A DNA stretch of 6,639 bases from Bifidobacterium breve. Lineage in GTDB: Bacteria > Actinomycetota > Acidimicrobiia > Acidimicrobiales > Ilumatobacteraceae. A program made the translations under genes and the position numbers. Below, piece after piece: positions 1 through 5,611 of this stretch; the first letter of the stretch is position 1, and every line of letters starts with the position of its first letter. Location: assembly GCA_943325435.2 (NCBI GenBank), contig CALPPK020000070.1, positions 1 to 6,639 of the forward strand, read 5' to 3'. The notes below the pieces were generated by a model. The model saw only the letters and a list, made by a program, of their open reading frames with translations. It did no database searches and was not told the DNA's origin.

Positions 1-16
1 CATAAGGAAACACGTA

Positions 17-1369
17 ATGAATTCACCAATCCCTTTTTGTGATGCCAAAGCGTGTGCTGCAGCAGGTTGTACCGCAACTGTTTGTCGCGGCGTCGGGCTT
101 GCTTCTAACCAAGTTTTGTTTGATCGTTCCGCACAAGTGATTCCTGGTGGTGTCAACTCTTCCATTCGTGCGTTCAAGGCAGTTGGCGGAACACCATACG
201 TTGTGTCTCGTGCTGAAGGTGCGTTTGTGTACGACGTTGAAGGAAACGAACTCATTGACTTGGTGCAGAGTTACGGCGCCATCATTCTTGGACACGCACA
301 TCCAAAAGTAACTGAAGCAATTCGCAGTGCGGCCGGAGACGGGACTTCTTACGGAGCACCGACTCCTCGAGAAATGAAATTAGCAGAAGCAATTTCAGAA
401 CGTGTTCCTTCGTGTGAACGTGTTCGATTTATGAACAGTGGAACAGAAGCAACAAGTACTGCAGTGCGCTTGGCACGTGGTGCAACCGGACGTAAGCGCA
501 TTGTTACTTTTCATGGCAACTTTCACGGGGCTACTGATGCGTTGTTGGCCGCAGGTGGAAGCGGATTAGCAACACTTGGATTACCGGGCACAGCTGGTGT
601 GCCCGAAGAAGCAGTTGCAAATACATGGGTACTTCCATACAACGTTGTGCCAAAACTTGATAACGATGTTGCCGCAGTTTTTGTAGAACCAGTTGCTGCA
701 AACATGGGATTAGTTTCACCCGCTCCAGGATTTCTTGAAGGGCTTCGTGCAGAGTGTGACCGCGTTGGCGCGCTACTTGTGTTTGATGAAGTGATCACAG
801 GATTTCGTCTTGGTTCTGGTGGAGCTCAAGCAAAATACGATGTGAAGCCAGACCTCACATGTTTTGGAAAAGTAATTGGCGGCGGATTACCAATTGGTGC
901 AGTTGGTGGTCGACGCGACATTATGGAAAATCTCACACCGCTTGGTTCTGTTTTTCATGCAGGAACACTTGCAGGGAATCCGCTTGCAACTGCGGCAGGT
1001 CTTGCAGCGCTGAATGAGTTATCTGACGACGTATACATGGAATTGTCAGCACGTGCGCGTTTTACATCCGCCATGTTGCGTGATGCATGTAGTGATGCAG
1101 GAATACCCGCACAGTTTCCAGTTGTTGGAACTTTGATCGGAATGTATTTTGGAACTGAACTTGGAACAAAAACTCCGACGAATTTTGCAGAGGCTCAAAC
1201 AACTGATGAAGCGTTGTATGCCAAAGTATTTCATGCGTTGTTGCGCGGGGGCGTTGCATTGGCCCCCGGAGCATATGAGGCTGTATTTGTTGGTCTTTCT
1301 CACACCGATTCGGTTCTTGACCAACTTGCAGTTCGTGTATCTACGGCACTGAAAGGCCTCATGAATTGA
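17..1369 (+). CDS. hemL: Glutamate-1-semialdehyde 2,1-aminomutase
   Basis: This PLP enzyme converts glutamate-1-semialdehyde to 5-aminolevulinate, the last step of the C5 route to tetrapyrroles, in the cytoplasm. The 450-residue product is class III aminotransferase-like along its length. Visible motifs are the family opening IPGGVNS (residues 42-48), GHAHP (92-96), SGTEAT (141-146, cofactor phosphate region), VEPVAANMG (223-231), DEVITGFR (257-264, Asp257 contacting the PLP pyridine nitrogen), FGKVIGGGLPIGA (283-295) with Lys285 as the Schiff-base lysine, and GTLAGNP (316-322). These separate it from ordinary acetylornithine or GABA aminotransferases. The ATG at 17 has a good ribosome site (AAGGA at 4-8). 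This start adds about 28 residues before the normal family start, and they contain four evenly spaced cysteines (8, 13, 18, 23). It overlaps the next gene by 4 bp. Identity is secure; only the N-terminal extension is uncertain. Confidence 0.96.
   Translation: MNSPIPFCDAKACAAAGCTATVCRGVGLASNQVLFDRSAQVIPGGVNSSIRAFKAVGGTPYVVSRAEGAFVYDVEGNELIDLVQSYGAIILGHAHPKVTEAIRSAAGDGTSYGAPTPREMKLAEAISERVPSCERVRFMNSGTEATSTAVRLARGATGRKRIVTFHGNFHGATDALLAAGGSGLATLGLPGTAGVPEEAVANTWVLPYNVVPKLDNDVAAVFVEPVAANMGLVSPAPGFLEGLRAECDRVGALLVFDEVITGFRLGSGGAQAKYDVKPDLTCFGKVIGGGLPIGAVGGRRDIMENLTPLGSVFHAGTLAGNPLATAAGLAALNELSDDVYMELSARARFTSAMLRDACSDAGIPAQFPVVGTLIGMYFGTELGTKTPTNFAEAQTTDEALYAKVFHALLRGGVALAPGAYEAVFVGLSHTDSVLDQLAVRVSTALKGLMN
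1351..1356 (+). promoter_or_regulatory. Ribosome binding site for the TTG-start gene
   Basis: GAAAGG inside the last codons of hemL, nine bases before the TTG at 1366. It is the main reason for accepting a TTG start that overlaps the hemL stop. Confidence 0.5.
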
Positions 1370-1965
1370 GTCGGCGAATTCTTGCCGTTCTTCTTGCAGT
1401 GCTTGTCGCAGCGATTGTTCTTTTCGCTACACGTGAATCGTCTTCAGAAATTTCCGTGACTCAAACTCTTCGTAAAGTTGATTTAGTTGCGAGTGTTAAT
1501 TCAATCAATGTTGATTCCGGATGGTCACAAGAAAACGGTGTTACTCATGGTGGCGCTATGCGGATGTCTCTTGATGACTTGCGTGTATTGACAGTGCAGG
1601 AAGGAACCTTGGCTGCAGATTATGGTTCATCATCAGCATGCACAGATTTTGTGAAATCAAATGCATGCGTACTTTTGGCAGACATGTTGGGAGATGCTGT
1701 TGTCTGGTTTGCACTTGTGCCGTCAGATGTACTTGCTGGTCGTGAGTTTCTAACTTTGCCAGGCCTTGTAGACATGCAAGCAAACGGAGATGAAGGAATA
1801 CTTCGTAATGGTTGGGTTGTAAAACTGGCGACCCCAGTGAAAAGAGAATGTGGTGATTCTGTTACATCTTCACTGCGTGACTTCATCACGCGCTTTCCTG
1901 ATCAACTCAGTAAGTCAATTGTGAATCTCACCACAGACAACGTTGTGTCTGTGAAGTGCAAATAG
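1366..1965 (+). CDS. Unrecognised membrane-anchored extracytoplasmic protein
   Basis: I do not recognise the family. The 199-residue product begins MSRR followed by a single hydrophobic helix (about residues 4-21), which looks like an uncleaved signal anchor or signal peptide. The remaining ~175 residues are soluble-looking and would lie outside the membrane. That part has exactly four cysteines (92, 101, 162, 198), enough for two disulfides, and no heme or metal motif that I can see. The chosen start is TTG at 1366: it overlaps the hemL stop (TTGA, 4 bp) and has GAAAGG at 1351-1356 about nine bases upstream, which suggests translational coupling to hemL. The reading frame stays open for 199 codons with the same base usage as its neighbours, so it is very likely a real gene. 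A role in heme or cytochrome maturation is suggested only by position. The stop at 1963-1965 abuts the stop of the convergent cytochrome c gene. Confidence 0.75.
   Translation: MSRRILAVLLAVLVAAIVLFATRESSSEISVTQTLRKVDLVASVNSINVDSGWSQENGVTHGGAMRMSLDDLRVLTVQEGTLAADYGSSSACTDFVKSNACVLLADMLGDAVVWFALVPSDVLAGREFLTLPGLVDMQANGDEGILRNGWVVKLATPVKRECGDSVTSSLRDFITRFPDQLSKSIVNLTTDNVVSVKCK
1932..1953. terminator. Possible bidirectional hairpin terminator inside the 3' end of a CDS
   Basis: CACAGACA (1932-1939) and TGTCTGTG (1946-1953) form a perfect 8-bp stem with a 6-base loop. The hairpin lies within the last eleven codons of the + strand gene, just before two convergent genes whose stops touch. Since there is no intergenic space, a terminator would have to sit inside coding sequence. 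Neither side has a strong T-run (the + side has only an AT-rich stretch around the stop), so it is not a classical intrinsic terminator. Confidence 0.3.
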
Positions 1966-2778
1966 TTATTTACTGATTGCAGCGCGAGGTTCTGTGCCCA
2001 CGGCACCAGGTTTTGCAGCAAGCATGGCAAAGTCTTTTTCAATGGTGTCGAAGTTTGAACTTCCAGCTTCTAACGCCTTAAAGATTTCCGATTCTGGTGA
2101 ACACCAAGTTTCGTATTCTTCTTTCCACTCTTCGCTCGCAGGGTCTGCGCCAGAAGTTGTGTAGCGCACGTGGCAAACAACTGAGAGAATTTCTGCTTCG
2201 GTAAGAGCTCCGCCCGCTTTTTCACCTTGCATTGGCATTGGGTTTCCGTTGTATGACAATGGTGCATGTGCACCACCCTCACGCTCTGGATTGCCGTAGA
2301 GCTTGAGGTCAGCAGCGACAAACTTCTGACTTCCGGTGTAGACAAAGTTCAACATGTCTTCGATATGAGGGAATGTCTTTAGGACTTCACCTTGATACAG
2401 AACGCGACCTGCTCCACCAGGACCATCTGCACCATGGCAACCTGCACAGGAACCGAAGGTGGTTGCACCAATCGCCAATGGGCCAGCGACTACTTTTTCG
2501 GCTGGTTTCAGCGCGATGAGATACAACAATGCCCACGCGGGAAGAAGAGCCAAAGTCGTCATTGCCCAGAACGGAATCTTCTTGCGTGTCTTTGCAGCAA
2601 CAACATAGGCAGGGTCTTGTGCAACGGCTTTAGGGGCCGGAGCTTCTTTGGCCTTTGCTGGTGCAGCTGACGCGGCGGGTGTTGCGACTGCTGGTGTGCT
2701 GTCACTAGTGCTGTCGCCAGACGCTTCTGAACGTCGTGCTTTAGAGCGATTCAGTAGGTGCTCGGGAATCTCGGTCAC
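1966..2778 (-). CDS. Membrane-anchored monoheme cytochrome c
   Basis: The product is a class I-type cytochrome c of 270 residues held to the outer face of the cytoplasmic membrane. In order it has a 13-residue tag IPEHLLNRSKARR (4-16), an Ala/Pro/Lys-rich low-complexity linker (about 20-60), one transmembrane helix (about 68-90) and the heme domain. CAGCH at 111-115 is the CxxCH heme c site, with His115 as proximal ligand. Met181 or Met183 in NPMPM is the likely sixth ligand. Cys202 and Cys226 could form a disulfide. There is only one CxxCH. The start is GTG at 2776-2778, supported by GAGAGG at 2787-2792 on this strand with 8-base spacing, and by the match of the tag and ribosome site to the gene at 4815. 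It is transcribed away from the bc operon, from a shared control region, and is the obvious candidate for electron acceptor or c1-like partner of the Rieske protein. Confidence 0.9.
   Translation of the reverse strand: MTEIPEHLLNRSKARRSEASGDSTSDSTPAVATPAASAAPAKAKEAPAPKAVAQDPAYVVAAKTRKKIPFWAMTTLALLPAWALLYLIALKPAEKVVAGPLAIGATTFGSCAGCHGADGPGGAGRVLYQGEVLKTFPHIEDMLNFVYTGSQKFVAADLKLYGNPEREGGAHAPLSYNGNPMPMQGEKAGGALTEAEILSVVCHVRYTTSGADPASEEWKEEYETWCSPESEIFKALEAGSSNFDTIEKDFAMLAAKPGAVGTEPRAAISK
2731..2778 (-). repeat. N-terminal tag copy 1 (cytochrome c)
   Basis: Encodes the first 16 residues of the cytochrome c. Residues 4-16, IPEHLLNRSKARR, match the tags at 4824-4862 and 4917-4955 in the subunit IV-type gene, with nine of thirteen positions identical in all three copies. 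Residues 1-3 (MTE) and the upstream GAGAGG are also shared with the copy at 4815. Confidence 0.75.
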
Positions 2779-2909
2779 TGCGCTTACCTCTCGGGGAGAC
2801 CTGTCAGGCCTCTAAGAAGGCGGGATGCCCTCAGATGCAATGCCTGACCCCTCCACGATAGACAAACATCCCCTCGTGTGAGTAATCATCTGCCAAAAGT
2901 CGAGAAGTT

Positions 2910-2922
2910 TGTTCCGGGAACA
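2910..2922. promoter_or_regulatory. 13-bp perfect palindrome, candidate operator
   Basis: TGTTCC-G-GGAACA is a perfect inverted repeat with a one-base centre, sitting near the middle of the divergent region. The size and symmetry suit a homodimeric regulator. The regulator is unknown, and the assignment rests only on symmetry and location. Confidence 0.4.
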
Positions 2923-3004
2923 CAATCGAAAGCCCCAATGAAAAATGCACAATGGCACAACCTCGGCGTAAAGATCCGGTCAGAAATCACGGGAATTCGT
3001 CACA

Positions 3005-3034
3005 TTGAGAAAATGGGACTTCTGCCTCTGTGAT
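3005..3034 (+). promoter_or_regulatory. Weak candidate promoter for the bc operon
   Basis: TTGAGA (3005-3010) and TGTGAT (3029-3034) with an 18-base spacer resemble a -35/-10 pair, with four of six matches in each box. This would give a 5' leader of roughly 70 bases before the ATG at 3109. Weak, by-eye assignment. Confidence 0.2.
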
Positions 3035-3090
3035 GACTAGTCTTCTAAGTGCTTAGGCACCTGCCCCATGACACAACCGTCACCAGGACC

Positions 3091-3100
3091 GGAGAAGAAG
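3091..3100 (+). promoter_or_regulatory. Purine-rich ribosome site deciding the ATG at 3109
   Basis: GGAGAAGAAG ends eight bases before the ATG at 3109. The longer in-frame GTG start at 3049 has no such site, and its extra residues (including a run of charged and Thr/Ser residues) look like translated leader. Confidence 0.5.
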
Positions 3101-3108
3101 AATCGTCC

Positions 3109-3585
3109 ATGCTCTCGATTGACATACTCAGATGGCCAGGAGTTAACCAGGCTTTTTTGTTTTCCTTTGGCATCACAACTGTGATGGCCCTTATCGTCAT
3201 CCCTTTCGGTAAACGACGCCCTGTCGGATCAGACACAACATGGGGTGAAGCCATGATTGGCTCCGTCTACACATTCTTTGTTCTGTTTCTTGCATTTGGT
3301 GTTGTACCTCACCAGTTCCTTGACCATGCAGACAAAGACCTCGGTTGGCGTAAAGACAAACTGCTGCTCGGACCTTTTGACATCTTGAAGCCAAAGGCTT
3401 TTGGCGGAAATTTCCCCATGACAATTAGCTATGAAGCAGTTCGTGACATCTTGACCGTTGTCATTCACGTCTACTTCATCGCACTCATGATCTTCCTGTT
3501 TGTCTGGTGGCAAAAGCGCGGCGAGCGCGGCGCGAAAGAAATCGAAGTGTCAACGTACGGCCGTCCTTTGGTGAAGAAAAGCTAA
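3109..3585 (+). CDS. Unrecognised three-helix membrane protein at head of bc operon
   Basis: I cannot assign this 158-residue protein to a named family. It has three predicted transmembrane helices, at about residues 14-33, 46-68 and 110-134. Positive residues after helix 1 (KRR at 35-37) and at the C-terminus (QKRGER region) suggest N-out, C-in topology, with an external loop of about 40 residues between helices 2 and 3 (69-109). His68 (end of helix 2) and His120 (within helix 3), plus His73 in the loop, are potential cofactor or quinone ligands, but nothing proves that. A GTG at 3049 would add 20 residues; the ATG at 3109 is preferred because of its ribosome site. The stop is only 6 bp before the ferredoxin-like gene, so the two are almost certainly co-transcribed. 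The best guess is a membrane anchor or quinone-side subunit for that ferredoxin-like protein, docking it to the bc complex. Confidence 0.8.
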   Translation: MLSIDILRWPGVNQAFLFSFGITTVMALIVIPFGKRRPVGSDTTWGEAMIGSVYTFFVLFLAFGVVPHQFLDHADKDLGWRKDKLLLGPFDILKPKAFGGNFPMTISYEAVRDILTVVIHVYFIALMIFLFVWWQKRGERGAKEIEVSTYGRPLVKKS

Positions 3586-3591
3586 AAACCC

Positions 3592-4005
3592 ATGGCACGT
3601 ACAGACGCAAACCCACCAATGCCCGAATGGTCAACTGAGTATCAACTCGTTGAGGTGGATGCTGATTACCTTGGCAAGGCAGTAAAGCCAAAGCAGTTCA
3701 TTCATATTGATCAAAGTGAATGCATCATGTGTGAAGGTTGCGTTGATATTTGTCCGTGGAAGTGCATCCACATGGTGACGCCAGATGCAATCTCGGAGGC
3801 GCAAGATACCGAAATGCCCGGTTCAGACCCGTCTGACAACGTTCTTTTCATCATCGACGATGATGTGTGCACTCGTTGCGCACTCTGTGTCGACCGTTGC
3901 CCAACAGGAGTAATCATCTTGGGCAAAGTTGGCGCACCAGATCCAGATGGTGACAGTCATATCCGAACTAACAATCATGGCTACGGCTATGGAATGCGAC
4001 TCTGA
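3592..4005 (+). CDS. 2x[4Fe-4S] ferredoxin-like subunit in bc operon
   Basis: The 137-residue soluble, cytoplasmic-looking protein has two classic 4Fe-4S motifs: CIMCEGCVDICP with Cys44, 47, 50 and 54, and CTRCALCVDRCP with Cys93, 96, 99 and 103. The spacing CxxCxxCxxxCP in both is typical of low-potential bacterial ferredoxin domains. The two motifs are about 39 residues apart, longer than in small clostridial-type ferredoxins, with an acidic insert (about 67-90). An extra Cys58 follows the first motif. The N-terminal 36 residues and the Gly/Tyr/His-rich C-terminus (126-137) have no recognised function. There is no signal peptide or membrane helix. It sits 6 bp after the three-helix protein and 11 bp before cytochrome b. 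Standard bc complexes lack such a subunit, so the context suggests an electron input or output module on the cytoplasmic side. The ferredoxin fold is secure; the partner is inferred. Confidence 0.93.
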   Translation: MARTDANPPMPEWSTEYQLVEVDADYLGKAVKPKQFIHIDQSECIMCEGCVDICPWKCIHMVTPDAISEAQDTEMPGSDPSDNVLFIIDDDVCTRCALCVDRCPTGVIILGKVGAPDPDGDSHIRTNNHGYGYGMRL

Positions 4006-4016
4006 GGTAAAGGCCC

Positions 4017-4799
4017 ATGGCAAAAGTTCTTGACAATCCACGTCCAACTCTCAAAGAGCGGGCAGCAAAATTAGGCAATCAAATGCAGGGAAGTCAGGCA
4101 TGGAATGCAATTTTCCGTCCTGGTTCAATCTTCCGTAAGGGCTACACAGACAGCCCGCGTAACCGCTCGTACGTCATCATGAACTCGGTGCTTTATCACT
4201 TGCACCCAGTCAAGGTAAAGCGTCACGCAGTCAAGGTCAGTTACACCTTGTGCCTTGGTGGTCTCAGCTTCTTCTTGTTCATTTTGCTAACAGTTACGGG
4301 CATTTTCTTGATGTTCTTCTACCGACCAACTGGTGCTGCAGCATGGCAAGACATTCAAACGTTGCAGACTTCTGTGACGTTTGGTCTTCTTGTTCGAAAC
4401 ATGCACCGATGGGGAGCACACCTCATGGTGCTTTCAACATTCCTTCACATGTCTCGCGTGTTTTACCACGGTGCATACAAAGCTCCGCGTGAATTCAACT
4501 GGGTTATTGGTGTTGTGTTGTTAACACTTACGTTGCTCCTTTCTTTCACTGGTTACTTGTTGCCATGGGACCAGTTAGCTCTATGGGCTGTAACCGTGGG
4601 TACCAACATGATGGGCTACACACCTGTATTTGGATCGCAAGTGCGATTCGTGTTGCTAGGTGGAGTTGAAATTGGTTCTGAAACTTTGCTTCGTTGGTAC
4701 GTGTTGCACGTACTTCTACTTCCATTCGTCATCGTTATCTTTATGGCCATCCACTTCTGGCGTGTTCGTAAAGACGGCGGAATTTCCGGACCTTTGTGA
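4017..4799 (+). CDS. Cytochrome b6-type subunit of the bc complex
   Basis: This is the N-terminal, four-helix half of cytochrome b (260 residues), binding two b hemes across the membrane. Helices lie at about residues 76-103, 126-148, 163-183 and 228-248. The heme histidines are His130 and His144 (13 residues between) in helix B, and His231 and His246 (14 residues between) in helix D. The 14-residue interval is the b6f / Gram-positive pattern, not the mitochondrial 13. GYLLPWDQLALWA (179-191) is the conserved Qo-side segment, and the end RKDGGISGPL is typical of b6-type chains that stop here. Cys79 in LCLGG aligns with the cysteine that binds heme c-i covalently in b6f and Bacillus b6c complexes. 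A polar N-terminal extension of about 60 residues precedes the core. The ATG follows AGG at 4011-4013. Its partner half is the next gene, 15 bp on. Confidence 0.95.
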   Translation: MAKVLDNPRPTLKERAAKLGNQMQGSQAWNAIFRPGSIFRKGYTDSPRNRSYVIMNSVLYHLHPVKVKRHAVKVSYTLCLGGLSFFLFILLTVTGIFLMFFYRPTGAAAWQDIQTLQTSVTFGLLVRNMHRWGAHLMVLSTFLHMSRVFYHGAYKAPREFNWVIGVVLLTLTLLLSFTGYLLPWDQLALWAVTVGTNMMGYTPVFGSQVRFVLLGGVEIGSETLLRWYVLHVLLLPFVIVIFMAIHFWRVRKDGGISGPL

Positions 4800-4814
4800 T
4801 CGAGAGGACATCTA

Positions 4815-4862
4815 ATGACTGAAATCCCTGAGCATCTTTTAAAGCGCGCAAAAGCTGCACGC
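4815..4862 (+). repeat. N-terminal tag copy 2 (subunit IV-type protein)
   Basis: Encodes MTE plus IPEHLLKRAKAAR, residues 1-16. The DNA also resembles the cytochrome c gene just upstream (CGAGAGG before both starts), which fits duplication of a gene start rather than chance similarity of peptides. Confidence 0.75.
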
Positions 4863-5543
4863 GATAAGGCAGCTGACGATGCCGCTGCACCGGCTGCAGA
4901 CGCAGGCGACTCTCGTATCCCTGACCACCTACTCGAGCGCAGCAAAGCGGCGCGTGGAGACGGCGGCGCAGTAGCAGTCGCAGATAAAGCTTCAGCAGTT
5001 GTTGCTGCAACCCCTTCAGCTGGATTGCCAGTTGGAGCTGGTCCTGGCGGACACACACAACGTTTGTTGACTGTTGTTAAGTCTGGTTCTATTCAAGAAA
5101 CTAAAGCAGCACCAGTTGACAAAGTTCATACGTGGCCTCACTTGTTGGCAGTCGAATTTGTTGCAGGTCTTGCCTGTACAGCTTTCTTGTTTGTCTTCTC
5201 GTGGGTTGTTAACGCACCACTTATGCATGCAGCAGACTTCAACAAAACCCCGAACCCTTCAAAGGCGCCGTGGTACTTCCTCGGTTTGCAGGAACTTCTC
5301 ACTATGTTCCACCCGATGATTGCCGGTGTAACGCTTCCAGGAATGGGCCTTGTTGTTCTTATCTTGGCGCCATTCGTTGACAAAAATCCTTCGAACAGGC
5401 CAGAAGATCGCAAGTGGATGACATCAATGTTCACCTTGTTCCTTATGTTCTGGGCAGTTCTCGTAATTATCGGTTCTTTCTTCCGCGGTCCCGGATTCAA
5501 CTTCACCTTCCCATGGCGTGACGGAATCTTCTTCGAATTGTGA
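4815..5543 (+). CDS. Cytochrome b C-terminal (subunit IV-type) protein with tagged extension
   Basis: This is the second half of a split cytochrome b (242 residues), completing the quinol oxidation (Qo) site. The membrane part has three helices at about 108-134, 170-187 and 203-224. TPNPSKAPWYFLGLQELL (145-162) is the Qo-site segment, in which the usual PEWY reads A151-P152-W153-Y154, so the conserved glutamate is missing. The end RGPGFNFTFPW (224-234) is typical of these chains. An unusual hydrophilic N-terminal region of ~105 residues, rich in Ala, Asp and Val, carries two copies of a tag: IPEHLLKRAKAAR (4-16) and IPDHLLERSKAAR (35-47). The same tag starts the divergent cytochrome c. ATG 4815 has AGAGGA at 4803-4808, 6 bases upstream. 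In plain b6f subunit IV (about 160 residues) there is no such extension. Confidence 0.93.
   Translation: MTEIPEHLLKRAKAARDKAADDAAAPAADAGDSRIPDHLLERSKAARGDGGAVAVADKASAVVAATPSAGLPVGAGPGGHTQRLLTVVKSGSIQETKAAPVDKVHTWPHLLAVEFVAGLACTAFLFVFSWVVNAPLMHAADFNKTPNPSKAPWYFLGLQELLTMFHPMIAGVTLPGMGLVVLILAPFVDKNPSNRPEDRKWMTSMFTLFLMFWAVLVIIGSFFRGPGFNFTFPWRDGIFFEL
4917..4955 (+). repeat. Tag copy 3, internal (subunit IV-type protein)
   Basis: Encodes IPDHLLERSKAAR, residues 35-47, exactly 31 residues after the same position in copy 2. The linker between the copies is Ala/Asp-rich. This is a tandem in-protein duplication of the tag. Confidence 0.75.
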
Positions 5544-5611
5544 TGAAGACAATGAATACCCCCAACAACATTCGACGTAACAACACAGAAGCAAGGAACG
5601 AACAGTCATGA
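5543..5611 (+). other. Possible 22-codon mini-ORF filling the gap before the Rieske gene
   Basis: The ATG at 5543-5545 overlaps the stop of the upstream gene (TGATG) and the frame runs 22 codons to a TGA at 5609-5611, which overlaps the Rieske start (ATGA). The encoded peptide is polar and Asn/Arg-rich, starting MKTMNTPNN. It could be a coupling leader peptide, or chance. No independent ribosome site was seen, and the frame is short enough to be open by luck. Confidence 0.25.

Larger units (their letters stand above)
2779..3108. promoter_or_regulatory. Divergent control region between cytochrome c and bc operon
   Basis: About 330 bases with no convincing gene, lying between two transcription units that point away from each other, so promoters for both should be here. 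It contains a perfect 13-bp palindrome (2910-2922), a weak + strand sigma-70-like promoter candidate (3005-3034) and the ribosome sites of both flanking genes. I could not pick a convincing - strand promoter by eye. A 51-codon open frame from GTG 2878 to 3033 has no ribosome site and is not called. Confidence 0.6.

Noticed and set aside
116..118. TTG at codon 34 of hemL as the true start, removing the cysteine extension
   Set aside because: No ribosome site upstream of it, whereas ATG 17 has a clear AAGGA; kept only as an alternative.
2281..2320. CH dipeptide at residues 202-203 of the cytochrome c considered as a second heme site
   Set aside because: It reads VVCHV without the first cysteine of CxxCH; a disulfide with Cys226 is more likely.
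2800..2808. Short palindrome CCTG-T-CAGG upstream of the cytochrome c start
   Set aside because: Only 4-bp arms, expected often by chance; too weak to call an operator.
2878..3033. 51-codon open frame from a GTG in the divergent intergenic region
   Set aside because: No ribosome site, no recognisable motif or membrane segment, and it covers the palindrome and candidate promoter; most likely chance.
3049..3108. Longer GTG start for the three-helix membrane protein
   Set aside because: No ribosome site before 3049, and the extra 20 residues are polar and not membrane-like; ATG 3109 has a purine-rich site at the right distance.
4616..5056. 146-codon open frame on the - strand opposite cytochrome b and subunit IV
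   Set aside because: Antisense shadow caused by the Ala-rich tagged extension on the + strand; no motif or start signal.
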